Source of the DNA: Apostichopus japonicus
Taxonomy: Eukaryota; Echinodermata; Holothuroidea; Aspidochirotida; Stichopodidae
Direction of reading: 5' to 3'
Assembly: GCF_037975245.1 (NCBI RefSeq)
Contig: NC_092565.1
Span: 10,343,499-10,407,498, forward strand
DNA length: 64,000 nucleotides
This document shows, in pieces, positions 36,761 to 48,780 of this stretch (positions are counted from its first letter, which is position 1; every line of letters starts with the position of its first letter). Made by a program: the position numbers and the translations under genes. The notes beneath the pieces were generated by a model, which ran no database searches, was not told the DNA's origin, and saw only the letters and a list, made by a program, of their open reading frames with translations.

Positions 36761-38700
36761 AAATAGGACTAAAGGTGAAGGAGAATCGGAAAGTGATATA
36801 TGTATATATGTAAGCTTTTCTACTTTTTTGTATGACCATGTGTGTAAATATGAAGCACTAAGGATATGCAGTTTTCTTTCCTTGAAATAGCAAGAGATAA
36901 AATGGAGAATACTGTTATCAAAACTGTACTTAAAACGCTTGAAAAATTGCTTTCCTAAATTTAAAGGAACATTTTGGCAGAATTTTTTCTAGAGAAATCT
37001 ATCTATATTTCATGCATAGTCTTGAATACTTCTGCAATACCATAAGACCATCTCTGCCCTGCACCTGAAAATACCGGTGTTTTTTTCTCTCTTGCATGCT
37101 TTCAAAGTGCTCTTCTCAAGGGTATCGTGTTGAAAATTTTCTCAGATTTACAGATGGAATGTATGAAAGGTTTTTCGTTAAGGATGGTCATGTGATGTGC
37201 TAAAAGATAATCTAATGCATAAAGAGTCTGTAAATTCAGAAGAGAGGAATTCATAAGCATTCTATGCCGGGAATCTTCGATTGATTCCTAGCCAAAGTGC
37301 AAAAGGAATCTAGGCGTGTATGTATGCAGGTAAACGTATGTATATGTGATGTTCCAACTTTGTAAATGGGATGACTCACCAAGCATATCTTGCATGAATT
37401 TCATGAAAATTAGGATGTAAATTTACAGCACTGAATTCTTTGGCTGCTCCAGTTATTGAGCGGAGTCAAAAGTCAATTGAGGTCATCAGCGGCATCTGTA
37501 GCATCGGTAAAATGTCATAGTTAGGTGGTAGGTCTCCCTCACTGAGCATTACACTTTGAGCAGTTCTGTTAAGAGGTCAAATGTTAATTGGAGTCATCAG
37601 CTGCCAAAAGCCTGAAATCCTTGTCGACATAGCTTAAAAATCAAAGCTGCGATTATCCTCATGCTCAGAAATGTACAAGAACTGAATGTTCTAGGAAGAG
37701 GTCAAAGGTTACTTAAGGTCAAATTCTGACCACCTTGATAACTCCAAAAGTTAAGGTTGGATGAATCGCACACCTGGTATGATGGTGCCCCCACTGCGAG
37801 TTCTCCATTGCAATCATTTCCTTTTGGTGAACATAATTTGGTCAACTTCAGTTTTAGTTTGTGAAGTGGCCCAATTTACTAATAGGTCTGAAGTAACCTA
37901 AAACAATGCATAAACAATCAATCAGGTAAATGATATCTGCTTCAGAAGTGATAATCATGTATTGGATGGTCTGAAAACACACCTCAAGTGATCCCTGGCA
38001 GTTGTCACTAGTTGAGTCTCAAGGGGGTAAACAGGTTGTCTGAAAAGTTGCCTTCTGTGTAGTCCATATATACTAGATGGCTTTGGTTTTAAAAATATGT
38101 TAGTTTATTGAAGGGGTAGGTTGGTGGCAGAGCTGATTTGCTAACTCAAAAAAGGTAAAAGGTAATGTCCATTTGCTCATACATATTCAACATCTATGGG
38201 TCTATATTTCACATAAAAGGAAGACTGTTCTTCCTGGATTTTAAACCTTTTTTGGCCATAAAACTTATGTACTGTAAAAACGTTATCAGTGACTGAATAG
38301 GTTGATGTCCAAAGAGTGAGTTAGTACTTTTTGTGGTCTAGGGAGTTTGGAATGTCTGAACATTTCTGGTTATCACTTAATTTCTTGAACAAATGTTAAC
38401 TCACTAGACTCTACATCAGTCAGATAGCCAAGTGGGATTTTATGCAAATTATATTGCAAGGAATCACTATTCTTTGCCCCCTGTCTAGAGAATGCTAAAA
38501 CTCCATTCTTTGGGTGGTTTGATATATATGCAATATTTGGTTGGCACTAAGTGGACATATTTGTTTATTTGTAAGTTTTGGTTAAGTTTTTTTACTTGTA
38601 TTAAAGTATTTAAAGCTATTAAAGTATTAAAAGAAAATGTGAAAAATCGGTGGTAAGTTTTTTTTTTTTACTTGTGCTTTCACTGGAAGAATAAAAAGAG
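36761..38700 (+). other. 3' UTR and downstream intergenic DNA
   Basis: No coding signal. A donor-like AAAG|GTGAAG lies at 36775, just after the stop. The first clear AATAAA downstream is near 38690, so the 3' UTR could be about 1.9 kb. About 37440-37860 contains GGTCA-rich decayed repeat similar in style to 33.8-34.3 kb. Confidence 0.4.
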
Positions 38701-38714
38701 AACATGAGTTGAAA

Positions 38715-38775
38715 TTGAACCAGGAACCTTGTAATGCCTAATTTTTTTATCTACCACTAGACCATATGGTGAGAT
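38715..38775 (-). mobile_element. tRNA-like SINE head 1
   Basis: On the minus strand: A box ATGGTCTAGTGGTAGA, then about 25 nt, then B-box-like CTGGTTCAATTTC. Arrangement and spacing match a tRNA-derived Pol III promoter. The rest of the SINE is not clear. Confidence 0.55.
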
Positions 38776-38855
38776 GCTTCAGCAAGATGCATTCCAAATA
38801 TTTAAAGATCCAGTTGTTGGGACTTAGGTGTTTTATAAAATATTTTCTCCTCCAC

Positions 38856-39030
38856 TGAACCTTGTCAGGGAGAGGGTAGTAGCCAACTCGCTTCACCCGC
38901 TTGGGAACCTTGTCAGGGAGAGGGGTGGCAGCCAACTCGGGTACCGCTTGGGAACCTTGTCAGATAGAGTGCAGCTCCAAGGCTGCTTGGGAACCTTGTC
39001 AGGGGGAGGGGTGCCAGCAAACTCCTTTTA
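38856..39030. repeat. Short tandem repeat with GGGAACCTTGTCAG
   Basis: GAACCTTGTCAGGGAGAGGG (or variants) followed by GCCAACTC recurs four times at roughly 38-50-bp spacing. It sits between tRNA-like SINE heads 1 and 2. Confidence 0.8.
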
Positions 39031-39044
39031 CAGAACTCACTCAC

Positions 39045-39112
39045 CCATCCAGGGCTTGAACCGAGCTGCTCAGTACCATCGCAGACGGCACTACCCATTA
39101 CACCATTTTGGT
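39045..39112 (-). mobile_element. tRNA-like SINE head 2
   Basis: On the minus strand: A box ATGGTGTAATGGGTAGTGC and B box CGGTTCAAGCCCTGG with tRNA-like spacing. The sequence differs from the heads at 38.7 kb and 39.2 kb, so three unrelated or long-diverged tRNA-like heads lie in a row in one orientation. Confidence 0.6.
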
Positions 39113-39184
39113 TCCCAATGAAACAACCTTCGTTTCTTACCTTTATACTTCCACATGCTCCAAAGAACAGAAAAGTAAAAGGCT

Positions 39185-40585
39185 CTGGTTGGGTCTTGAA
39201 CTCATGACAGTGTGTTTGTCTGTCTCTCTCAGTCCAGAGCACTAACCACTGCACCACAGCAACTGTTGAGAAATAATGCTCGTTTCTAATATTTCAACTT
39301 CAGAATGGAAGTAGGAAATTGCAAAAGATCAAAATGTTGTCTGGGGATCGAACTCATGGCAGTGCGTTTGTCTGTCTCTCTCAGTCCAGAGCACTAACCA
39401 CTGCACCACAGCAACTGTTGAGAAATAATGCTCGTTTCTAATATTTCAACTTCAGAATGGAAGTAGGAAATTGCAAAAGATCAAAATGTTGTCTGGGGAT
39501 CGAACTCATGGCAGTGCGTTTGTCTGTCTCTCTCAGTCCAGAGCACTAACCACTGCACCACAGCAACTGTTGAGAAATAATGCTCGTTTCTAATATTTCA
39601 ACTTCAGAATGGAAGTAGGAAATTGCAAAAAATCAAAATGTTGTTTGGGGATCGAACTCATGACTGTGCGTTTGTCTGTCTCTCTCAGTCCAGAGCACTA
39701 ACCACTGCACCACAGCAACTGTTGAGAAATAATGCTCGTTTCTAATATTTCAACTTCAGAATGGAAGTAGGAAATTGCAAAAGATCAAAATGTTGTCTGG
39801 GGATCGAACTCATGACTGTGTGTTTGTCTGTCTCTCTCAGTCCAGAGCACTGCACCACAGCAACTGTTGAGAAATAATGCTCGTTTCTAATATTTCAACT
39901 TCAGAATGGAAGTAGGAAATTGCAAAAGATCAAAATGTTGTTTGGGGATCGAACTCATGACAGTGCGTTTGTCTGTCTCTATCAGTCCAGAGCACTAACC
40001 ACTGCACCACAGCAACTGTTGAGAAATAATGCTCGTTTCTAATATTTCAACTTCAGAATGGAAGTAGGAAATTGCAAAAGATCAAAATGTTGTCTGGGGA
40101 TCGAACTCATGACTGTGTGTTTGTCTGTCTCTCTCAGTCCAGAGCACTAACCACTGCACCACAGCAACTGTTGAGAAATAATGCTCGTTTCTAATATTTC
40201 AACTTCAGAATGGAAGTAGGAAATTGCAAAAGATCAAAATGTTGTTTGGGGATCGAACTCATGACAGTGCGTTTGTCTGTCTCTATCAGTCCAGAGCACT
40301 AACCACTGCACCACAGCAACTGTTGAGAAATAATGCTCGTTTCTAATATTTCAACCTCAGAATGGATGGAGGAAATTGCAAAAGATCAAAATGTTGTCTG
40401 GGGATCGAACTCATGACTGTGTGTTTGTCTGTCTCTCTCAGTCCAGAGCACTAACCACTGCACCACAGCAACTGTTGAGAAATAATGCTCGTTTCTAATA
40501 TTTCAACTTCAGAATGGAAGTAGGAAATTGCAAAAGATCAAAATGTTGTCTGGGGATCGAACTCATGACAATGTGTTTGTCTGTT
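39185..40585 (-). repeat. Nine-unit 152-bp array derived from a tRNA-like SINE
   Basis: TGTTGAGAAATAATGCTCG recurs at 39264, 39416, 39568, 39720, 39865, 40017, 40169, 40321 and 40473: an exact 152-bp period except one unit missing 7 bp. Each unit, on the minus strand, holds an A box (TGTGGTGCAGTGGTTAGTGC) and a B box (GAGTTCGATCCCC). Every unit therefore carries a tRNA-type Pol III promoter. Units are nearly identical, so expansion or homogenisation is recent. The array stops abruptly at 40585 against the palindromic array. Confidence 0.9.
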
Positions 40586-43216
40586 GGTGTATAACAAAGA
40601 CAAGGGTATCCTCTACTCCACGTCTAATTTTAATGTCGATAGGTGTTTCAGAGAGGACAAGAGAGGGACTGAAAAATTGTGCACTTATAAAGAACACGTA
40701 TTTCTATCTTGAACTTTGGGACCACGTATCTCCCGAACGGAAGCAGATGTGGACCTGGGAGTTGCAGATTTGGGCTCCTGGGCATCGATTAACTCTTGTT
40801 GCGTCATTTAGGCGAAATCGAGTTTGGGTCAATTTTGGCAAAAATTGCAAGGGATTGCAAGGTATCCTTACAGTTTTTTTTTTAATTAGGTTTTTTGCCT
40901 CCCACGCCCTCACACAACACACAATTCGAAAATAAATTTCACATTCGTAATCAGCGTGTCGCGAACTACCAGAAAAGATACACATTTATCGCATTTGCGA
41001 CAAAAAGTTTTTTCACCTCAAACTTGAAAAAGTAAGACCGAAAAACTTTTACGACGAACAAAGGATTAAAATCTTTTGTTGTCCCTAAAAGTTTTTCGCT
41101 TTTCTATTGTCCCTATGAAATTGCAAACTGGGCAATAAAAGTGTCATAAGAGGGCGCAAAGGCGATAAATGTGTATCTTTACTGGTAGTTCGCGACACGC
41201 TGATTACGAATCTGAAGTTTATTTTGGAATTGGCTACCAAAAAGAAGTACTTTTTTAACTTTTCAAGACAAAACACCCAGTTTTGGCGCAAATAGAAATA
41301 ATATGTACAAAAACCCTTTCCCGGTCATATAATTACACGAAATTGGTGTATAACAAAGACAAGGGTGTCTTCTACTCCACGTCTAATTTTAATTTCGATG
41401 GGTGTTTCAGAGAGGACAAGAGAGGAGGCTGAAAAGAGGAGGTTTTCCAAATGGTGCACTTAAAAGAACACGTATTTCTATCTTGTACTTTGGGACCACG
41501 TATCTCCCGAACGGAAGCAGATATGGACCTGGGAGTTGCAGATTTGGGCTCCTGAGCATCGATTACTCCCTATTACGTCTTTTGGGTTAAATCGATTTTG
41601 GGTCAATTTTTGGCAATTTTTATTTGCGCCCAAAATAGGTTTTTTGTCTGAAAAGTTAAAAAAGTACTTCTTTTTGGTACCCAATTCCAAAATAAACTTC
41701 AGATTCGTAATCAGCGTGTCGCGAACTACCAGAAAAGATACACATTTATCGCATTTGCGACTACAAGTTTTTGCACCTCAAATTTGAAAAAGTAAGACCG
41801 AAAAACTTTTACGACGAACAAAGGATTAAAATCTTTTGTTGTCCCTAAAAGTTTTTCGCTTTTCTATTGTCCCTATGAAATTGCAAACTGGGCGAAAAAA
41901 GTGTCATAAGAGGGCGCAAAGGCGATAAATGTGTATCTTTACTGGTAGTTCGCGACACGCTGATTACGAATCTGAAGTTTATTTTGGAATTGGCTACCAA
42001 AAAGAAGTACTTTTTTAACTTTTCAAGACAAAACACCCAGTTTTGGCGCAAATAGAAATAATATGTACAAAAACCCTTTCCCGGTCATATAATTACACGA
42101 AATTGGTGTATAACAAAGACAAGGGTGTCTTCTACTCCACGTCTAATTTTAATTTTGATGGGTGTTTCAGAGAGGACAAGAGAGGAGGCTGAAAAGAGGG
42201 GGTTTTCCAAATGGTGCACTTAAAAGAACACGTATTTCTATCTTGTACTTTGGGACCACGTATCTCCCGAACGGAAGCAGATATGGACCTGGGAGTTGCA
42301 GATTTGGGCTCCTGAGCATCGATTACTCCCTATTACGTCTTTTGGGTTAAATCGATTTTGGGTCAATTTTTGGCAATTTTTATTTGCGCCCAAAATAGGT
42401 TTTTTGTCTGAAAAGTTAAAAAAGTACTTCTTTTTGGTACCCAATTCCAAAATAAACTTCAGATTCGTAATCAGCGTGTCGCGAACTACCAGAAAAGATA
42501 CACATTTATCGCATTTGCGACTACAAGTTTTTGCACCTCAAACTTGAAAAAGTAAGACCGAAAAACTTTTACGACGAACAAAGGATTAAAATCTTTTGTT
42601 GTCCCTAAAAGTTTTTCCGTTTTCTATTGTTCCTCTGAAAAGTTGCAAACTGAGCGAAAGAAAAGGGCGCTCGACGTATCTTGCCAGTGATACGTGATTT
42701 CAAAGCAGTCAAATCAAACCTTTGTTTGTCATCTTGAGTTTTATCTGGACATTTATGAATAAATTGGTCAGTTCTGGCAAAAACTGAAAGGGGTACGTAC
42801 CTGTTACGGGTTTTTTTAGGTGAAAAAACTTTTGTCGCAAAAGGCGATAAATCTGTATATTTTCTGGTAGTTCGCGACACGCTGATTACGAATCTGAAGT
42901 GTATTTTAGAATTGGGTGTTGTGTAGGGGTGTGCAGGGGGGACATAAAAACTGATTTATGATTTATGAAAAAAATAGAAATTATATAGACAAAAAGCCTT
43001 TCCCGGTCAGATAATTACACGAAATTGGTGTATAACAAAGACAAGGGTGTCTTCTACTCCACGTCTAATTTTAATGTCGATGGGTGTTTCAGAGAGGACA
43101 AGAGAGGGGCTGAAAAGAGGGGGTGTTCGATTACTCCCTGTTACGTCATTTGGGCGAAATCGATTTTGGGTCGATTTTTGATCAGTTTTGGAAAAACTGC
43201 AAATCATGCTTTTTGC
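40586..43216. repeat. Tandem array of ~760-bp palindromic units
   Basis: GGTGTATAACAAAGACAAGG starts units at 40586, 41345, 42105 and 43027. The two middle units are almost identical over 760 bp; the first and third have diverged outer halves and the fourth is partial. Within the unit at 41345, arms 41619-41752 and 41922-42056 are inverted copies (both contain ATTCGTAATCAGCGTGTCGC or its complement). Nested inside is a smaller hairpin (CGAAAAACTTTT at 41799-41810 against 41847-41858). Short open frames on both strands with matching translations are by-products of this inverted repetition. Confidence 0.9.
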
Positions 43217-43220
43217 CCCC

Positions 43221-45350
43221 GGTCGAGGGGGGGGGGCTATAAGAAACTTTGTGAGACATTTTTGTTTCGGTAAGGGAGTTTTATATGCAAAATTTTACGT
43301 TCTTGTGTTATAAAATGTAAGAGAAAACGTTGGGAGAATGTCTTAAAAAATTGGGGAGCGGCCGTGTCTACTCCAATACTCCCTACCCCGTGGCCGAGCT
43401 AGCCATATCAATTAGCAATAGTTTGGTTATTTCACCTGAATGACAGTTTACTATCATTCATGTCCGAAAGGGCAGACATGCAGTACGAGTAAAACAGCAT
43501 GACTACCACCTCATGCAAACTTCCCCCTTAGTGATATGAGAAAGCATGAGTACCACTTCAAGAAGAATTCCTCCTCAATTGTATGAGATAGCATGAGTAC
43601 CACCTCAAGCAAACTTCCCCCTTAGTGGTATGAGAAAGCATGAGTACCACCCTTAGAAGAAGTCCCCTTCAGTCAGTCGTATGAGGTAGCATGAGTTTTA
43701 CCTCAAGTAGAATTCCTCCTCATTGGTATGAGAAAGCATGAGTACCACCCTTAGCAGAAGTCCCCCTCAGTCAGTCGTCTGAGGTAGCAAGAGTACCACC
43801 TCAAGCAAACATCCACCTTAGTGATATGAGAAAGCATGAGTACCACTTCAAGAAGAATTCCTCCTCAATTGTATGAGATAGCATGAGTACCACCTCAAGC
43901 AAACTCCCCCCTTAGTGGTATGAGAAAGCATGAGTACCACCCTTAGAAGAAGTCCCCCTCAGTCAGTCGTATGAGGTAGCATGAGTTTCACCTCAAGTAG
44001 AATTCCTCCTCATTGGTATGAGAAAGCATGAGTACCACCCTTAGCAGAAGTCCCCCTCAGTCAGTCGTCTGAGGTAGCAAGAGTACCACCTCAAGCAAAC
44101 ATCCACCTTAGTGGTATGAGAAAGCATGAGTACCACTTCAAGAAGAATTCCTCCTCAGTCGTATGAGATAGCATGAGTACCACCTCAAGCAAACTTCCCC
44201 CTTAATGGTATGAGAAAGCATGAGTACCACCCTTAGAAGAAGTCCCCTTCAGTCAGTCGTATGAGGTAGCATGAGTTTTACCTCAAGTAGAATTCCTCCT
44301 CATTGGTATGAGAAAGCATGAGTACCACTCTTAGCAGAAGTCCCACTCAGTCAGTCGTCTGAGGTAGCAAGAGTACCACCTCAAGCAAACTTCCCCCTTA
44401 GTGGTATGAGAAAGCATGAGTACCACCCTTAGAAGAAGTCCCCTTCAGTCAGTCGTATGAGGTAGCATGAGTTTTACCTCAAGTAGAATTCCTCCTCATT
44501 GGTATGAGAAAGCATGAGTACCACCCTTAGCAGAAGTCCCCCTCAGTCAGTCGTCTGAGGTAGCAAGAGTACCACCTCAAGCAAACATCCACCTTAGTGG
44601 TATGAGAAAGCATGAGTACCACTTCAAGAAGAATTCCTCCTCAGTCGTATGAGATAGCATGAGTACCACCTCAAGCAAACTTCCCCCTTAATGGTATGAG
44701 AAAGCATGAGTACCACCCTTAGAAGAAGTCCCCTTCAGTCAGTCGTATGAGGTAGCATGAGTTTTACCTCAAGTAGAATTCCTCCTCATTGGTATGAGAA
44801 AGCATGAGTACCACTCTTAGCAGAAGTCCCACTCAGTCAGTCGTCTGAGGTAGCAAGAGTACCACCTCAAGCAAACTTCCCCCTTAGTGGTATGAGAAAG
44901 CATGAGTACCTCCTTCAGAAGAATTCCCCCTCAGTCAGTCGTATGAGGTAGCATGAGTTCTACCTCATGTAGAATTCCTCCTTAGTCGTATGAGGTAGCA
45001 TGAGTACCACCTCAAATAGACCTCCACCTTAGTGGTATGAGAAAGCATGAGTACCACCCTTAACAGAAGTCCCCCTCAGTCCCCCTCAGTCCCCCATGCT
45101 ACCTCGTATGAGGTAGCATGAGTACAACTTCTTGCATAATCTCCCACCTCTCCCCCCCCCCCCCGCCCCCTAAGTGGCATGAGTAACAGAACAAGGACCT
45201 AGGCTCGAATACGGATTATTCAGCTTGCTGTGGTATCAAATAGCAGATTTATACAATGTCAGAAGTATCCTACGGCTACGAGTACAACATCACAAGGTCT
45301 CTAATGAGTACATGTGACTATTGCTAGAAGACGAACAGGGATTCACAAAT
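43221..45350 (+). repeat. Minisatellite-bearing element, expanded copy
   Basis: Same left and right unique parts as 21424-22163, but the core (about 43496-45190) is some five times longer. Monomers of about 48 bp (AGCATGAGTACCACCTCA then CAAACTTCCCCCTTAGTGG and variants) form a higher-order unit of six monomers, 290 bp. TACCACTTCAAGAAGAATTC marks successive units at 43551, 43841 and 44131 and again at 44617. The expansion thus occurred by amplification of multi-monomer blocks. Confidence 0.9.
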
Positions 45351-45354
45351 ACAA

Positions 45355-48190
45355 AAATACTCAAAAGGAGGAGGGAGAGGGGGACACCTCCTCACCCAAG
45401 AATCCTTCCCAATGCCACAACATCCCGCCAATACAGGGACGCCAAGATGAAAAGTGCGAAATTTTAGATCACAAAGAAAAAATAGTTTAGAATACTGCTG
45501 CCTATATAGGATGTCAAATCATTTCAGTTCCATACTCCACTCCCTCTTATTTTTTGGCGAATCACAAAAGGGTCCAAAATGGGTTGGCATACCTGATTTA
45601 AAGTAGCAGTATGGCTTACTTATTACAAAAGAAAAGAAAAAAAATAAACCCATCCTTTTCGTTTTATATTCCTTTTTTAATGATTTATTTACATACTACT
45701 AGTTTACAAAGCATTAAAAAAAAATGATAATAATACAACAACAAAATTGAACTAATAAGTGAAATCAAGGGTGGGGATAAGAGGAGAGAGGAGGGTGGAG
45801 AGATGAGGGATTGTCTACCAGTCTGTTCCTACTACACAAGGTAAATATGATATTTGGGTTTGCTTTAACACTAAGGTTAATGTGTTGTCAGAAGTGTAAA
45901 CAACATTTACATTTCATGTTGGATTTTCTTTTCTTTCTTTTTGCTCATTATCTTGTAGTACCACCAAGAGATCGCTCTTGAGGGTGACACTTCATAAAAA
46001 ATTAAAAAATATTCAAGTCTTAGTCAATGGTTTATAAGTTGAATTCTTAAGTAACACTTATTGCAGTTACCAACCTCGATGGCAAAATGAATCAGGGTTG
46101 ATGGTATGTTTGAATGTCAATGTAATCCTAAATCTTTATCTCTTGTTTTTATACACAGCTACCTTGAAGAATATGGAAGACCCTTTCTGTCTTGATTGAA
46201 TTGAAACCTGTTAATAACGTTGTACCGTAAGACTGTGCTGCTCTTTGGCAAATTATTTTGAAGTCAATCCTGTATTTCCTTTTCAGGGCATGACAATAAA
46301 AGTTGAAACACGCTTTAAAAATCTGCTACCAAATATTATCATAGATCTCTGAAGTTTGAACTATCATCAATTAAAATTAATTTTGGTTTTGCTTGCACTT
46401 ATATCAATGACTGAGTACAAATGGCAAAACCAAATGTCAGAACACATTCCCTTTTATTATTAAAGAGAATTTGCATCAGCAGAACAATGTATTAATAAAT
46501 TCAGCAAGAACAGAGTGGGATGAAACGATCGGAAGTAAATAAAGTACAAAAACTTAGCTTTGTACGACATTAATCCACAAATGAGAACAAATCCATTAAA
46601 TTAAAATATTAAAAAGCCTTGTATAGTAATGCTAAAGAAACCAAACATATATATTATATATGAAAGAGATATTCCCAATCTTGGCAGATAAATGTTACAC
46701 TACAAAGAAAAGAAAAATATTCCAAACTGAAAACAGGAATGTACTTTGACTAAACCCTGGATCATTCCCTAGGGCCAGGGGTCAGTCAGGGGGGTCAAGG
46801 AAGTATGAGATACAGTAACAATGTGTTCTCATTTTCATTGAAGACTTCAAAAATTGAGCCCCCCACAGTGACATAACAATGCCCAGGGCCCGACTGGATT
46901 TCCATGCACCTGTTAGTAAGAATGCTATGAGGATGGTTGTATAAGAGAAGTCAAAGGTCAACTTATAGCCTGGTGACCATTTAATGTTTCTGGCAATTTT
47001 GAGGAGTGTCAAAATTGAAACCCCTCGGGTGACCATTTATGATCTCTCTGGCTTATTTGCTGGCAATACTCAGTTACCTTTACTCAAAGACCTTAATGCA
47101 ATCTTGACTGTCAGGTGAATATCGAGGATGTTCTCTCTCTCTCCTCTCAACGATGACTGGTTGATTTCTACATCTCTGTCACAAGGTCATCTGGAAAACA
47201 CCTGAGAAAGAACAGAGAACAATTGAAAAGGTGACTTTATTACTCTCTTCCATATTTGCAAAGCTTATGAAAGAATTCACCTGAACTTTGATATTTCTAG
47301 CCTGTGTGGGTTTGCATGATAAAGGTCATCCGCTTTGATGAAAGCTCGAATTAACCAAAGGCACAGTAATCCTTGCCCCATCCCCCCCCCCCCCAATCAC
47401 CATTTACCAGAATGCCATTAAAAGCATCTACTAATTATGGCAACATCTGTCATACCAGATTAATAAAGCTGGGGTAGTTATTATCTCAGTCTTATCTCAA
47501 TCACTAACACCTTCATTATTAAGCTAAATCAAGGCTGCAAAAAATCGTCCTCAAAATCTGGCAAAAATGTTCTTGTATTTTGCAGAAAACAGCTATTAAG
47601 TAGCTGCATCAAAATCGAATGTTATATATACACAATTATACAAATGCCAATCTTATAATAGCTCCTCTTTGCTGTCATTGCAGTAAATATTTTCTCATAT
47701 TTTGTTGTTTTGTAAATTAAATTGCGGTGCAGCCCTGATGTTTCAATGTTAAGCCAAGGCAAGTTCTAAGTGTCCCTAAAGAAGTTACCTTGACTCTCTC
47801 AATTCTTAATTCAAGCCCTGGCGTGTATGAGTGTACATTCAGCATATTCAACTAATCAAGCCACAATTTTGTTTAACTTTTGTGTTAAATTGCCCCTGAA
47901 TTGTTTTACATGATCGGATTTATTTCGAGCTTGAAACTTAGAAATCTCTTAAAAAAGATTTTGTAGCTTGGGCACTATTTATCTTGAAGTAGGTGGAGGT
48001 GGGGTATGGGGGGGTGGGGGGGGGTAAGGAAGGGTATGACCTTACCTTCCCCACCTCAGCCACTGAAATATACAGTATTACTAAATGAATCCTAAACCTC
48101 CATATCTGCCATCATATTCATCAATTATCTTGACCACAGAGATGCAAAAGTATGCAACAGTAATCAGTAAATTCAGATTGCAGTGAAATT
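45355..48190. other. Gene-free stretch
   Basis: No supported gene. Two isolated splice-acceptor-plus-stop segments (46159-46199 plus, 47168-47201 minus) are discussed elsewhere. C tract at 47382-47394 and G tracts near 48009-48025. Confidence 0.4.
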
Positions 48191-48199
48191 AATGTGACA

Positions 48200-48780
48200 A
48201 TCTCTATAGTTGTACCGTACAACTTTGCATGAAGGTGATCTCATATTTTGCTCCATGTTTATTACTTAAAGCTACAAGTCAGATCAATGGTGATATCCAG
48301 CGACATCCTATATCAACACAGAGGGTGTGCTATCATAACTTTCCTCTCTTATTCAGTGAAACTTGACAAGCTACAGTCTATGAAATCATTGAGAAATCCT
48401 TTGAGGAATCTCGGACGGACACCTCTGGGCAAAGGACCTGCACATTACCTAACTCACACATACATAGTGTGACATATTCAAACTAATATACCATTTTGTC
48501 CACTCATAACTAGCACATTTTAGCAACAAAAATGCTGATCACCATTCATTTGGCACCTATACACACGTATGACCATCAAACGATCAGAAAGCGTCTTAGA
48601 GGTATTTTCAATCACGTCCTTCAAACTGAGTTCAAGCTTGGAGCGTCAGTAAAATTGTATCCAAGTCACAGATATGTAATATATTGAACTTAACACGGGC
48701 TATTCTTCTCGTAATTATGGAAGACGAGATCTTTCTAAACATATTTTCACAACTACCACATAGATCAAGATATAAATTTT
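48200..48780 (+). repeat. Dispersed repeat family, copy 2
   Basis: Diverged direct copy of 2800-3345. Shared order: ATCAACAnAGAGGGnGnGCT, AAACTTGACAAGCT, TCCTTTGAGGAATCTC, TAGTGTGACATATTC, CCACTCATAACTA, ATTTTCAATCAC, ATTCTTCTCGTA. Not coding. Confidence 0.6.

Noticed and set aside
39185-40585. CRISPR-like or tRNA gene cluster
   Set aside because: The regular 152-bp units are eukaryotic SINE-derived tandem repeats. The tRNA-like parts cannot fold into a full cloverleaf with matched acceptor arms, so they are not called as tRNA genes.
41085-42547. Repeated pairs of 62-83-codon frames on both strands
   Set aside because: Their translations match each other only because the DNA is a tandem inverted repeat; no conserved protein is implied.
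46782-47036. 84-codon minus-strand frame
   Set aside because: Not bounded by splice sites and without recognisable domain; more likely repeat-derived.
47168-47201. Minus-strand acceptor followed by CFPDDLVTEM and a stop
   Set aside because: Looks like a terminal exon but its phase does not fit THOC3 and I found no upstream exon between it and THOC3; too short to support.
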